Part shown: positions 37,487-45,810 of the stretch, one piece after another
How the letters are laid out: each line of letters starts with the position of its first letter
How positions within the stretch are numbered: the stretch's first letter is position 1
Assembly (NCBI RefSeq): GCF_009729415.1
Contig: NZ_MPKW01000006.1
Coordinates: forward strand, 62,001-126,000
Source: Mycolicibacterium sp. CBMA 234
Lineage (GTDB): Bacteria; Actinomycetota; Actinomycetes; Mycobacteriales; Mycobacteriaceae
Direction: 5' to 3'
Length of the DNA: 64,000 nucleotides
Translations under genes and position numbers: made by a program
Notes under the pieces: model-generated
The model's input: the letters and a program-made list of their open reading frames with translations, nothing else
What the model was told of the DNA's origin: nothing
Databases searched by the model: none

Positions 37487-38290
37487 ATGATTGGTCTACC
37501 CCGCCGCGGCCGCAAGGTCGTCCCGCAACGGACTGCCGGTGAATTGGATGCGATGGCGGCTGCCGGTGCCCTGGTGGCGGCAGCGCTGAAAGCGGTTCGC
37601 GAGGCCGCCGCGCCGGGGATGTCCACTCTTGAGCTGGACCAGATCGCCGAGTCTGTCATCCGCGACGGCGGGGGTATCCCGTCGTTCCTGGGCTATCACG
37701 GCTTCCCGGCGACCATCTGCGCGTCGGTGAACGACCGCGTGGTCCACGGCATCCCGACCGCCGACGAGGTACTCGCCAGCGGTGACCTGGTGTCCATCGA
37801 CTGCGGCGCGATCCTGCATGACTGGCACGGCGACTCGGCCGTCACGTTCGGTGTCGGTGAGCTGATCGACGCTGACCAGCACCTGTCGGACGCCACCCGC
37901 GAATCCATGGAGGCGGGCATCGCCGCCATGGTGCCCGGCAACCGGCTGACCGACGTTTCCCACGCCATCGAGGTCGCCACCCATGCCGCGTCGGCCCGCT
38001 ATGACCGCAAGTTCGGCATTGTTGCCGGCTACGGCGGGCACGGCATTGGCCAGGAAATGCACATGGACCCGTTCTTGCCCAACGAGGGATCACCCGGCCG
38101 CGGCCCGTTCCTCGAACCGGGTTCGGTGCTGGCAATCGAGCCGATGCTGACTTTGGGTACCGCGAAGACCGTCATTCTCGAAGACGAGTGGACGGTAGTT
38201 ACCAAAGACGGCTCACGTGCCGCACACTGGGAACATACCGTTGCTGTCACCGATGATGGGCCCCGAATCCTGACGCTTTTGCGCGACTGA
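37487..38290 (+). CDS. map: Methionine aminopeptidase, type I
   Basis: 267 residues. All five metal ligands are visible: Asp in SIDCGAI, Asp in WHGDSAVTF, His in [12 protein letters not shown], Glu in AIEPMLTLG and Glu in HWEHTVAV. It removes initiator Met from nascent proteins. The 31-base gap after adk lacks a strong ribosome site (only GAAGT), so co-transcription is likely. The next gene has its own promoter. Confidence 0.97.
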   Translation: MIGLPRRGRKVVPQRTAGELDAMAAAGALVAAALKAVREAAAPGMSTLELDQIAESVIRDGGGIPSFLGYHGFPATICASVNDRVVHGIPTADEVLASGDLVSIDCGAILHDWHGDSAVTFGVGELIDADQHLSDATRESMEAGIAAMVPGNRLTDVSHAIEVATHAASARYDRKFGIVAGYGGHGIGQEMHMDPFLPNEGSPGRGPFLEPGSVLAIEPMLTLGTAKTVILEDEWTVVTKDGSRAAHWEHTVAVTDDGPRILTLLRD

Positions 38291-38295
38291 ATCTG

Positions 38296-38323
38296 TGAAC
38301 CTGATCGCGCCTGATCTCGTGTC
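38296..38323 (+). promoter_or_regulatory. SigL-type promoter of sigL-rslA
   Basis: TGAACC (38296-38301), 16 bases, CGTGTC (38318-38323). This matches the promoter consensus I recall for M. tuberculosis SigL (TGAACC and CGTgtC). It sits 18 bases upstream of the sigL ATG and implies autoregulation. The same motif with the same spacing recurs at 39609. Confidence 0.8.
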
Positions 38324-38341
38324 ATTGACGGAGGTTGGTGT

Positions 38342-38866
38342 ATGAGCGATGCGGAGGCCGCCATGATGCGGGTGCTTTATGACGAGCACGCTGGCGCCCT
38401 GTGGCGCTACGCCCTGCGCCTCACCCAGGATTCGGCTCGTGCCGAGGATGTGGTGCAGGAGACGTTGCTTCGCGCCTGGCGGCACCCCGAAGTCGTGGCC
38501 GACACCGACCAATCCCCGCGGGCCTGGCTCTACACCGTGGCCCGCAACCTGATCATCGACGAGCAACGCAGCGCCCGGCGTCGACACGAAACCACCTCGT
38601 CAGAAGTGGTCGAGGCGGAAGACCGGCCGAACTCTGCAACTCCCGATGAAGTGGACACCACATTGGATCGGATGCTGCTCGGGGCGGCCCTGGGCCAGCT
38701 CTCCGTCGACCACCGCGCCGTAGTCGAGCGTGCGTACTACCGGCAGTTGAGCGTCGCGCAGATTGCCGCTGAACTTCAGATCGCCGAGGGCACAGTGAAA
38801 TCGAGGCTGCATTACGCGGTCCGCGCCCTGCGCCTGAATTTGCAGGAAATGGGGGTGACTCGATGA
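38342..38866 (+). CDS. sigL: ECF RNA polymerase sigma factor SigL
   Basis: 174 residues. Region 2 (about 10-78) has LYDEHAGALWRYALRLT and AEDVVQETLLRAWRHPEV. Region 4 (about 110-165) has RAVVERAYYRQLSVAQIAAE and AEGTVKSRLHYAVRALR. Position after map, an adjoining zinc anti-sigma gene with a four-base overlap, and the upstream promoter all match SigL (Rv0735). In M. tuberculosis SigL controls polyketide-synthase and secreted-protein genes. GGAGG lies 10 bases before the ATG. Confidence 0.93.
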   Translation: MSDAEAAMMRVLYDEHAGALWRYALRLTQDSARAEDVVQETLLRAWRHPEVVADTDQSPRAWLYTVARNLIIDEQRSARRRHETTSSEVVEAEDRPNSATPDEVDTTLDRMLLGAALGQLSVDHRAVVERAYYRQLSVAQIAAELQIAEGTVKSRLHYAVRALRLNLQEMGVTR

Positions 38867-39591
38867 GCATGCATTTGGTCGAGTCCGTCGGACCCTTTGA
38901 CGGCGACCGGTACGCAACCTGGGACGCCGCTTACGTGCTGGGCTCGCTGTCCAGCTCCGAACGCCGCGAGTATGAGGCACACCTGCAGACCTGCGCTCGG
39001 TGCCGGAACACAGTCGCTGAGATCAGTGGCGTGCCGGCCCTGCTGGGCCTGCTGGATTTGGAGTCTGTCCAGGGGCTTGGCGCCGAGGAGCCGGAACCGC
39101 CGCTACCTCCCGAAATGCTCGACTCGGTGCTGGCCAAGGTGCGCTGGCGCCGGCGCCGGACCCGCTGGGTGACGACGGCCGTGGCCGGCCTCGCCGCTGC
39201 GGTGCTCGCGGTGGGCGCGGTGGCCGTGGTGCGGCCGGAGTTCTTCGGGCCGACGCAAACCCAGGAACAGGCGGAGCAGCTGCCGATGCAGCAGGTCGCG
39301 CCTACCCCGTTCAATGCCACCATCGCGCTGAGCAGCTACAGCTGGGGTACCCGGATCGACATGGCCTGCAGCTATGGCGACTGGTCCAGTGGGCCGGCTG
39401 CGCCGCCGAGCAATCTGGGCATGGTGGTGGTGGGGCGTGATGGAAGTCACACCCAGATCGCCACCTGGTTCGGGATGTCCCGCGCCACCGCGCTGCCCAG
39501 TGGAAACACGCCGATGCCGGTCTCGGAAATCGCTGCGGTACAACTGGTTTCCGCTGATAACGGCAAGGTACTGCTGGAGCGCAACCTGTAG
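38863..39591 (+). CDS. rslA: Zinc-dependent anti-sigma factor of SigL
   Basis: 242 residues. The cytoplasmic N-terminus carries the zinc anti-sigma motif HxxxCxxC at His40, Cys44, Cys47 (AHLQTCARCR). A membrane helix follows at about 102-124 (VTTAVAGLAAAVLAVGAVAVV split by the residue limit) and then an anti-sigma-K-like extracytoplasmic domain. RslA holds SigL inactive; oxidation or zinc loss at the Cys pair releases it. Overlaps sigL as ATGA. Confidence 0.92.
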   Translation: MSMHLVESVGPFDGDRYATWDAAYVLGSLSSSERREYEAHLQTCARCRNTVAEISGVPALLGLLDLESVQGLGAEEPEPPLPPEMLDSVLAKVRWRRRRTRWVTTAVAGLAAAVLAVGAVAVVRPEFFGPTQTQEQAEQLPMQQVAPTPFNATIALSSYSWGTRIDMACSYGDWSSGPAAPPSNLGMVVVGRDGSHTQIATWFGMSRATALPSGNTPMPVSEIAAVQLVSADNGKVLLERNL

Positions 39592-39608
39592 TTACTTTCC
39601 GGTGGCGT

Positions 39609-39636
39609 TGAACCATTCATCGACCCGCCTCGTGTC
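39609..39636 (+). promoter_or_regulatory. Second SigL-type promoter, before the ThDP cassette
   Basis: TGAACC (39609-39614), 16 bases, CGTGTC (39631-39636): identical hexamers and spacing to the sigL promoter. It lies 18 bases after the rslA stop and 29 bases before the ATG of the ThDP enzyme. It places the following genes under SigL. Confidence 0.78.
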
Positions 39637-39665
39637 CTGTGCAGACGAGCGGAAGTAGGTGGCAG

Positions 39666-41387
39666 ATGGTCGGCAGGCATCGGGTGGTGGACCACATCAT
39701 CACGCAACTTGCGGCGTCAGGCATCGATTACCTCTTCGGTGTCGACGGCGCGAATATCGAGGACCTGTTTGACGCAGCGTTCCTGGCCGATGACATCACC
39801 GCGATCCTGGCCAAGCATGAATTCTCGGCGGCCACCATGGCCGACGGCTACAGCCGTGCGGTGGCCCAAATCGGGGTGGTGGCTGCGACATCGGGCGGTG
39901 GCTCACTGAATCTGGTTGCGGGACTGGGGGAGTCGCTGACCAGCCGAGTGCCGGTGCTGGCCCTGGTAGGACAGCCCCCGACCACCATGGACGGCCGCGG
40001 CAGCTTCCAGGACACCAGTGGACGCTCCGGTTCGCTCGACGCGCTGGCGCTGTTCTCCGCGGTGTCGGTGTATTGCCGCCGCGTGACCCGCCCGGAGGAC
40101 ATCGTGCCGGCCCTGGCCGAGGCGCTGACTGCGGCTCGCACCGGCGGCCCGGCGGTGCTGTTGTTGCCCAAAGATGTGCAGCAGGGCCTGATCGACATGG
40201 TCAATCCTGTTACCGCCGAACCAGATTCAATGCTGTCCGATCCAGTGGTCGTTGCCGACGTACTGCGGCGGGCGCTGGGGCCGGTCACCATCATTGCGGG
40301 CGAGCAGGTGGCCCGCGACGATGCCCGCCGCGAACTCGAGGAGTTGCGCGCGGTCCTGCGGGCCTGGGTCGCCACCGTCCCGGATGCCAAAGATGTCAGT
40401 GGCTCACCAGGATTGGGTCAGTCGTCGTGGCTGGGCGTCACCGGTGTGATGGGCCATCCGAGGGTGGTCGACGCGGTGTCCCGCAGCGCGGTGTGCCTGT
40501 TGGTGGGCACGCGCCTGGCGGTGACGGCGCGAGCCGGTCTGGACGACGCGCTCGCTGGCGTGCAGACGGTTTCACTTGGCTCAGCCGCTCCATATGTCCC
40601 TTGTACACACGTGAATTCGACGAACTTGCGGGCGTCGCTCGCGGCGTTGACCCGGTCGTTGACGGGCCCGGGTCGACCACACGGGCTGCGGGTGCTGGAT
40701 CCGCTGCCGCACACCGAACTTCAGCCACCGGTGTATGACGGACCGGGTATCCGGTACCGCGACGCGGTCTCTCTGCTTGACGACGCGTTGCCCGACGACG
40801 CTGACGTCGTCGTCGATGCCGGCAACACAGGGGCCTCCGCAGTGCACGGGCTGCCGGTGCGACGGGCCGGTCGATTCGTGGTGGCGCTCGGCATGGGCGG
40901 TATGGGTTACAGTTTCGGCGCCGCCATCGGCATGTGCTTCGCGCGTATGAAAGCCGCTGGGCCGCAATACCGCACAGTCGTGGTGGCCGGGGACGGCTCG
41001 TTCTTCATGCACGGCATGGAACTGCACACCGCGGTGCAGTACCGACTGCCGATCACCTTCGTGTTGTTCAACAACAACGCCCACGCCATGTGCGTCACGC
41101 GTGAGCAGCTGTTCTACGGCGACCGCTACAGCTACAACCGGTTCACCCCGGCCCGGCTGGGTGCCGGCCTCGCCGCGATGTTCCCGGGTCTGCACGCGAC
41201 CGACGTCAGCGAGTTGCCGCAGCTGGCCGGCGCGCTGTCGGACGCATTGGGCAGGCATGGGCCGTCGGTGGTCAGCATCGAATGCTCCGCCGACGAAATC
41301 CCTACTTTTGCACCATTTCTCGAATCAGTTCAGATCGCTCAGAAGACACAGAAAGAGAGTTCCGAGCATGTCGCTGCCCGCGCTTGA
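39666..41387 (+). CDS. Thiamine-diphosphate-dependent enzyme of the acetolactate-synthase/decarboxylase superfamily
   Basis: 573 residues with the three-domain ThDP layout: PYR domain (1 to about 165) with the cofactor-activating Glu52 in AKHEFSAATMADGYSR, a central domain, and a PP domain with the metal/diphosphate motif GDGSF (442-446) and NNN (469-471). No FAD-specific features can be claimed. Such enzymes decarboxylate 2-oxo acids and ligate the two-carbon or longer fragment to an acceptor. The ATG at 39666 was chosen because the frame's earlier GTG at 39639 would lie almost on the predicted transcription start; AGGTGG is upstream. Overlaps the next gene by 20 bases. Confidence 0.88.
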   Translation: MVGRHRVVDHIITQLAASGIDYLFGVDGANIEDLFDAAFLADDITAILAKHEFSAATMADGYSRAVAQIGVVAATSGGGSLNLVAGLGESLTSRVPVLALVGQPPTTMDGRGSFQDTSGRSGSLDALALFSAVSVYCRRVTRPEDIVPALAEALTAARTGGPAVLLLPKDVQQGLIDMVNPVTAEPDSMLSDPVVVADVLRRALGPVTIIAGEQVARDDARRELEELRAVLRAWVATVPDAKDVSGSPGLGQSSWLGVTGVMGHPRVVDAVSRSAVCLLVGTRLAVTARAGLDDALAGVQTVSLGSAAPYVPCTHVNSTNLRASLAALTRSLTGPGRPHGLRVLDPLPHTELQPPVYDGPGIRYRDAVSLLDDALPDDADVVVDAGNTGASAVHGLPVRRAGRFVVALGMGGMGYSFGAAIGMCFARMKAAGPQYRTVVVAGDGSFFMHGMELHTAVQYRLPITFVLFNNNAHAMCVTREQLFYGDRYSYNRFTPARLGAGLAAMFPGLHATDVSELPQLAGALSDALGRHGPSVVSIECSADEIPTFAPFLESVQIAQKTQKESSEHVAARA

Positions 41388-42015
41388 AGACATCACCATG
41401 CCCATCGAGGGGGTCACGCGCATCGAGACCTCACCGCGGGAGAAGGCCACGCCCGTCATCTTGGAGATGATGCGGTCGGTGTACCCGCACGACACGGTGT
41501 TCGGTGAGTACTGCACCGTCAACGATTACATCGACTGCCCGCCAGACGAATTGTTCGAGTACCTGTCGGACACCCGCAGCCTGGAGGAGTGGACCTACAG
41601 CTTGCGCGGCTTCACCGAGACCGGCGAACCGGGCCTCTGGCTGGCCCACGACCGGTTGGGCTCGGAAACCGAAATCTACACGCGCACAGTAGCGAACCGC
41701 GATGCAATGACGGTCGACTACCACTGCGCGTGGGACCAGGGCCACCACCTCTGGATGATCTACCTGATGCGTGTCGTCGATGCGCAGACCGTGCTGAACA
41801 AGCCCGGCTCGGTGGTGCTGTGGACCAATTGCCACCACCCGTTCTACGACCACAACCCGTATCCGGAGGCTGCACCGGAGAAGCGGCCGGTATGGGTCGG
41901 GGACTTCTGGGACATGTTCGGCGCGGGTCACCGGCTGGAGCTGGACAACCTCAAGGCGATTGCCGAATACCGGCACCACAACGGCTTGCCGGTCACCCCG
42001 GCCTGGATGAAGTGA
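41368..42015 (+). CDS. START/SRPBCC-like protein, function unknown
   Basis: 215 residues, overlapping the 3' end of the ThDP gene. The segment EYCTVNDYIDCPPDELFEYL followed by SDTRSLEEWTYSLRGF is a typical beginning of the SRPBCC/polyketide-cyclase hydrophobic-pocket fold. His- and Trp-rich elements (HCAWDQGHHLWMIYL, NCHHPFYDHNPYPE) are unusual for the family and could bind a metal. The SRPBCC call is moderate. It may bind the intermediate passed between the flanking enzymes. Confidence 0.75.
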   Translation: MSLPALEDITMPIEGVTRIETSPREKATPVILEMMRSVYPHDTVFGEYCTVNDYIDCPPDELFEYLSDTRSLEEWTYSLRGFTETGEPGLWLAHDRLGSETEIYTRTVANRDAMTVDYHCAWDQGHHLWMIYLMRVVDAQTVLNKPGSVVLWTNCHHPFYDHNPYPEAAPEKRPVWVGDFWDMFGAGHRLELDNLKAIAEYRHHNGLPVTPAWMK

Positions 42016-42022
42016 GCGACGC

Positions 42023-43039
42023 ATGAGCCAACCAGCTGTCAGCCTGTTGGACGTCTCGACGTACCTCCCTGGCGAGCCCATCGGCGCCGACTACTACGCG
42101 CAGTTCGCCGGCAGCGACGACCTGCGGGACAACTTGATGTTCCGGGCGCCCAAGTTCCGGCACCACGTCGCACCCGACGAAACCGCCATCGACATGGTGG
42201 AGCGGGCGGCAGCGGGGATCGTCGACCGGCACGGCCCCGATGCCCTGGCCGACGTCGACGTGCTGATCACCCACACGCAGTTGCCCGACATGCCGTTCTA
42301 CGGTGGCGGTGGTGGCATCGCGAATCGGCTTGGTATGAAACCGAATTGGGTGATCGACCTGCACAACGGCGGGTGTGCGGCATTCATCCTCGGGCTCAAG
42401 CTGGCCCGCCAGCTGCTGGCCTCGGGGGAGGGGCGCACCGCGCTGGTCGCGGTGGCGCAGAACGCGGCCGGTCAGGTTTTCGACCAGGCCACCATCCGAC
42501 CGAAGGCGCAGGCTGCGGTGCCCGGCGACGGTGCTGCGGTGGGACTTGTTGCGGTGTCTGATATTTCGCCGATCCTGGATATCGAGTGCCGCACCTACGG
42601 CGAGTACGCCGGTGACATGACCATGTCGGTCGACCCGCCGCGCAAGTGGTGGCAGGCCGGACCCGGGGAGGGCTGCATCGGCTTCACCGAAAGCAAGATC
42701 ACCAAGGTGCTGGCACGGGGTAACCGTCAGGTGCCCGAGGTGGCTTACGCGGTGTGTGACCGGATCGGCTTGGCGCCCAAGGATATCGGGCTATTGGTCA
42801 CCAACCAGCCCAACCGGGTGTTCCTGCGCAACTGGCGCGAAGCCCTCGAGCTGCCGCCGGAGAAGCACCGCGATACTTTCGATGAATGCGGCAACCTGTT
42901 CGCCGCCGGCGTACCGATCAACCTGGACCGGGCCATCACGGACGGCCAGGTGAACAAGGGAGACGTGGTGATGATGGCGGCCTTTGCGCATGCCGGTGAC
43001 TTCGCCGGCGCGGCCGCGGTGCAGTGGGGCGGTCGGTGA
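42023..43039 (+). CDS. KAS III (FabH-like) acyltransferase with an altered catalytic triad
   Basis: 338 residues of thiolase fold. The nucleophile is Cys118 in DLHNGGCAAFILG. The region of the FabH HQAN motif reads TNQPN (260-264), so the usual catalytic His is Asn261. The last triad residue Asn291 remains (ECGNLFAAG). Loss of the His argues against decarboxylative malonyl condensation and for simple acyl transfer, as in KAS-like tailoring enzymes of the CerJ type. Located 7 bases after the SRPBCC-like gene and overlapping the aminotransferase by one base. Confidence 0.85.
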   Translation: MSQPAVSLLDVSTYLPGEPIGADYYAQFAGSDDLRDNLMFRAPKFRHHVAPDETAIDMVERAAAGIVDRHGPDALADVDVLITHTQLPDMPFYGGGGGIANRLGMKPNWVIDLHNGGCAAFILGLKLARQLLASGEGRTALVAVAQNAAGQVFDQATIRPKAQAAVPGDGAAVGLVAVSDISPILDIECRTYGEYAGDMTMSVDPPRKWWQAGPGEGCIGFTESKITKVLARGNRQVPEVAYAVCDRIGLAPKDIGLLVTNQPNRVFLRNWREALELPPEKHRDTFDECGNLFAAGVPINLDRAITDGQVNKGDVVMMAAFAHAGDFAGAAAVQWGGR

Positions 43040-44073
43040 TGGCACCTACCTGCGCGCTCGATGACGCGGTCGGCTCGCTGCCCGCCGCGGTCGATCCTCT
43101 GGCGTTGTCGCTCAACGAGAATCCGTTTCCGCCGCTGCCGGCGGTGCGGGCCGCGCTGAGCGCGTCGATCAGCGTGGTGAATCGGTATCCGGAGTTCCTG
43201 CCGGAGCGGTTGCGGTCGCTGATTGCGGCCCGGGTCGGTGTCGCTGACGACCAGGTGCTGGTGGGTGCGGGCGCGACCGGTGTGATTCTGCAGGTGCTGC
43301 AGGCCGTCACCAGCCCCGGTGACGTGCTGGTGACGGCAACCCCGACCTTCGACGGCTATCCGATCTTCGCGCAGATGGCGCGGCTGCGGCCGGTCACCGT
43401 GGCGCTCGATCGACACGGCCATCACGACCTCGACGCCATGGCGGAGGCGGCAATGCGGGCCCGTGTCGTGGTGGTGTGCCGGCCGCACAACCCGACCGGG
43501 ACAGTCGAACCGGCAGCGGACCTGTTCCGGTTCCTGGACCGGGTGCCGTCCAGCACTGTGGTGCTGCTCGACGAGGCCTATGCGGAATTCTTGGCCCCGG
43601 AGTTGTGCCTCGACATCCCGTCGCTCGTAGCGCGTTACCCCAATCTTGTTGTGGTGCGGACTTTTTCGAAGGCCTATGGGCTGGCCGGTCTGCGCGTCGG
43701 GTATGGCGTGTGTGCGCCGGCACTAGCCCGCGAGCTGTGGGGGATGCAGCTGCCGTTCGGCATCGGGATCACCGCCCTGGTTGCGGTTGCCGCGTCCTAC
43801 GATGCGGAAGATCAACTGCAGCAACGTATCCGGATGATCGCCGCGGAGGGGACATTCCTGCGGGCCCGGCTGCGCTCGATGGGACTGTACTGCACCGACA
43901 GTCACGCCAACTTCGTCTATCTGCCGGGCGGCGCGCGTCCCTGGGCGTTCGGTGATGGCGGCCCCCGAGTGCGCAGTTACGCCGACGGCGGCGTGCGGAT
44001 CACCGTCGGGGACCGGCGGTCGTCGCGCGCGGTGCTGGCGGCCGTCCGCGGTGCGGTGAACGGGAGAGGCTGA
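43039..44073 (+). CDS. PLP-dependent aminotransferase, HisC-like (class I/II)
   Basis: 344 residues. The fold-type I motifs are LSLNENPFPPLP near the N-terminus, NPTG at 151-154, LLDEAY with Asp178, and the Schiff-base Lys211 in RTFSKAYGLAGLRVGYG. HisC relatives transaminate histidinol phosphate or aromatic 2-oxo acids, but context points to a product of the ThDP/KAS-like pair. ATG overlaps the preceding stop (TGATG). Confidence 0.88.
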   Translation: MAPTCALDDAVGSLPAAVDPLALSLNENPFPPLPAVRAALSASISVVNRYPEFLPERLRSLIAARVGVADDQVLVGAGATGVILQVLQAVTSPGDVLVTATPTFDGYPIFAQMARLRPVTVALDRHGHHDLDAMAEAAMRARVVVVCRPHNPTGTVEPAADLFRFLDRVPSSTVVLLDEAYAEFLAPELCLDIPSLVARYPNLVVVRTFSKAYGLAGLRVGYGVCAPALARELWGMQLPFGIGITALVAVAASYDAEDQLQQRIRMIAAEGTFLRARLRSMGLYCTDSHANFVYLPGGARPWAFGDGGPRVRSYADGGVRITVGDRRSSRAVLAAVRGAVNGRG

Positions 44074-44101
44074 GTACATCGGTTCCCGGGCCTCCGTGCG
44101 G

Positions 44102-44116
44102 TATGAATGAGGCGTG
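44102..44116 (+). promoter_or_regulatory. -10 element for a leaderless MarR transcript
   Basis: TATGAA (44102-44107), then six bases, then the GTG at 44114 with no usable ribosome site. Same geometry as before sppA. It suggests MarR is expressed independently of the SigL cassette. Confidence 0.5.
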
Positions 44117-44602
44117 AGCAGTGACCCCATCGCCCGGGCCCGGGCCAACTGGGAACGGGCCGGCTGGGGCGATGTCGCCGACGGCATGGTCGCGGTGACA
44201 TCGGTGATGCGCGCCCACCAGATTCTGCTGGCCCGGGTCGAGACCGCGTTGCGCCCGTACGACCTGAGTTTTTCCCGCTACGAGTTGTTGCGGCTCTTGG
44301 CGTTCAGCGGCAGCGGTGCCCTTCCGATCACCAAGGCGTCAGACCGGCTGCAGGTGCACGTCACCAGCGTCACGCACGCGATCCGCCGGCTGGAGGCCGA
44401 CGGTCTCGTCGAGCGCGTTCCGCATCCGACGGACGGCCGGACCACGCTGGTGCAGCTGACCGAAGTCGGCCGGTCCACGGTCGAGGACGCCACCGTCACG
44501 CTGAATAAAGAGGTGTTCGCTGACGTCGGGATGTCCGACGAACAGTCGGCGGCCCTCGTCACCGCGATCGAGACCCTCCGCCGTACCGCCGGAGACTTCT
44601 AA
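44114..44602 (+). CDS. MarR-family transcriptional regulator
   Basis: 162 residues. The winged helix (about 60-125) has LSFSRYELLRLLAFSGSGAL, ITKASDRLQVHVTSVTHAI and RLEADGLVERVPHPTDGRTT. In M. tuberculosis a regulator of similar size (Rv0737, from memory) directly follows rslA, so the four preceding genes look like an insertion between rslA and this gene. It could sense a small phenolic or lipid ligand and control the cassette or the neighbouring kinase pair. Confidence 0.88.
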   Translation: MSSDPIARARANWERAGWGDVADGMVAVTSVMRAHQILLARVETALRPYDLSFSRYELLRLLAFSGSGALPITKASDRLQVHVTSVTHAIRRLEADGLVERVPHPTDGRTTLVQLTEVGRSTVEDATVTLNKEVFADVGMSDEQSAALVTAIETLRRTAGDF

Positions 44603-44610
44603 CCGCGGGA

Positions 44611-45810
44611 TTACTCGCGGACGGTGGTCAGCGGGATGGTGGCGGTGACGATGGTGCCGGAGCCGGGGCGGGAGCGGATGTTCAGCCGGCCGCCGACGAT
44701 CTCGGCACGCTCGGCCATCGAGAGCAGCCCGTAGCCACCCATTTCGTCGGCACCCAGCGGCCGCTCGAAGGTATCGAAGCCGATGCCGTTGTCGATGATC
44801 TCCAGCCGGGCGCGTTCGTTGTCCGTGGAGAACTTCAGCAGAGCATTACTCGCATGCGCATGCTTGACGACGTTCTGCAGGCATTCTTGGGCGATCCGGT
44901 ACAGCGCCAGCTCGATGTGGTCGGGCAGCCGGACCTCGACGAGCTCCACGTCGACGTCGAGCTGCCCGATGGAGCGCGCCAGGCTGGCCAGACCACCGGC
45001 CAGTCCGAGGTCGTCGAGGACCGGCGGCCGCAGGTTCCCGATCGCGGCCCGGGCTTCGCCGAGCGTCAGGTCCACCAGCTCGCGGGCCAGGGCCAGCTGC
45101 TCGGCCACGACGGACGGGTCCGATCCGACGGCGCGACTGGCCGCGTCGAGGCGGTACGACAGCGTCACCAGCCGCTGCGAAATCCCGTCGTGGATATCGC
45201 CGGCCAGCCGTCGGCGCTCGATCTCCTGGGCCTGGATGACCTGCTCGACGAAGTTCTCGTGCGCACGTTCACGGGCGACCAACTGGCGGTGCTGCCGCGC
45301 CTGGTGCATGGCACCGGCGATCAGCCGGCCGATCACCAGCAGCAGCTGGACGTCGCGGGCGGTGAATTCCCGGCGGTCGACGGTGTGCACGTTGAGTACG
45401 CCGACCAGGCCGCCGGGGTCGGTCTCCATCGGCACCGACACCATGGACGCGAAGTCGCTGCCGCGCAGCGATTCGAACGGCCGGTAGCGGGGGTCGGACT
45501 CCTTGTCCTGGATGATCACCACCGGTTCGCGATTGCTCGCCACCCAGCCGGAGACGCCTTCGCCCAACGGCAGCCGGATCTTGCCGACCTCTTGGTCGAA
45601 CGGCGGGGTGGCGCCGGCCAGCGTCAGCGAGCGCTCGGTGTCGTCCAGCACGTGGACGAAGCAGACGTCGGTGCCGGTGGCCGCGGTGATTATGCGCGCC
45701 GCAGCCGCGGCCAGCGGCTCGACACCAGGCCCGCTCGAGGCGGCTTGGATCAGCTCGCGCAACAGGGCCAGTTCGCGGTCGGCGGTCAGCACCTCATTGC
45801 GCGGCGTCAT
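44611..45810 (-). CDS. GAF-domain sensor histidine kinase (NarL/DevS type)
   Basis: 399 residues, no membrane segment. A GAF domain (about 25-170) is followed by the HisKA_3 dimerisation helix with phospho-His207 in RRLAGDIHDGISQRL and a HATPase domain (NVVKHAHASNA, DNGIGFD, GGYGLLSMAERAEIVGG). It is probably a cytoplasmic redox, gas or small-molecule sensor; no heme-binding residue can be named. The start overlaps the response-regulator stop by four bases, so the pair is coupled. Confidence 0.92.
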   Translation of the reverse strand: MTPRNEVLTADRELALLRELIQAASSGPGVEPLAAAAARIITAATGTDVCFVHVLDDTERSLTLAGATPPFDQEVGKIRLPLGEGVSGWVASNREPVVIIQDKESDPRYRPFESLRGSDFASMVSVPMETDPGGLVGVLNVHTVDRREFTARDVQLLLVIGRLIAGAMHQARQHRQLVARERAHENFVEQVIQAQEIERRRLAGDIHDGISQRLVTLSYRLDAASRAVGSDPSVVAEQLALARELVDLTLGEARAAIGNLRPPVLDDLGLAGGLASLARSIGQLDVDVELVEVRLPDHIELALYRIAQECLQNVVKHAHASNALLKFSTDNERARLEIIDNGIGFDTFERPLGADEMGGYGLLSMAERAEIVGGRLNIRSRPGSGTIVTATIPLTTVRE

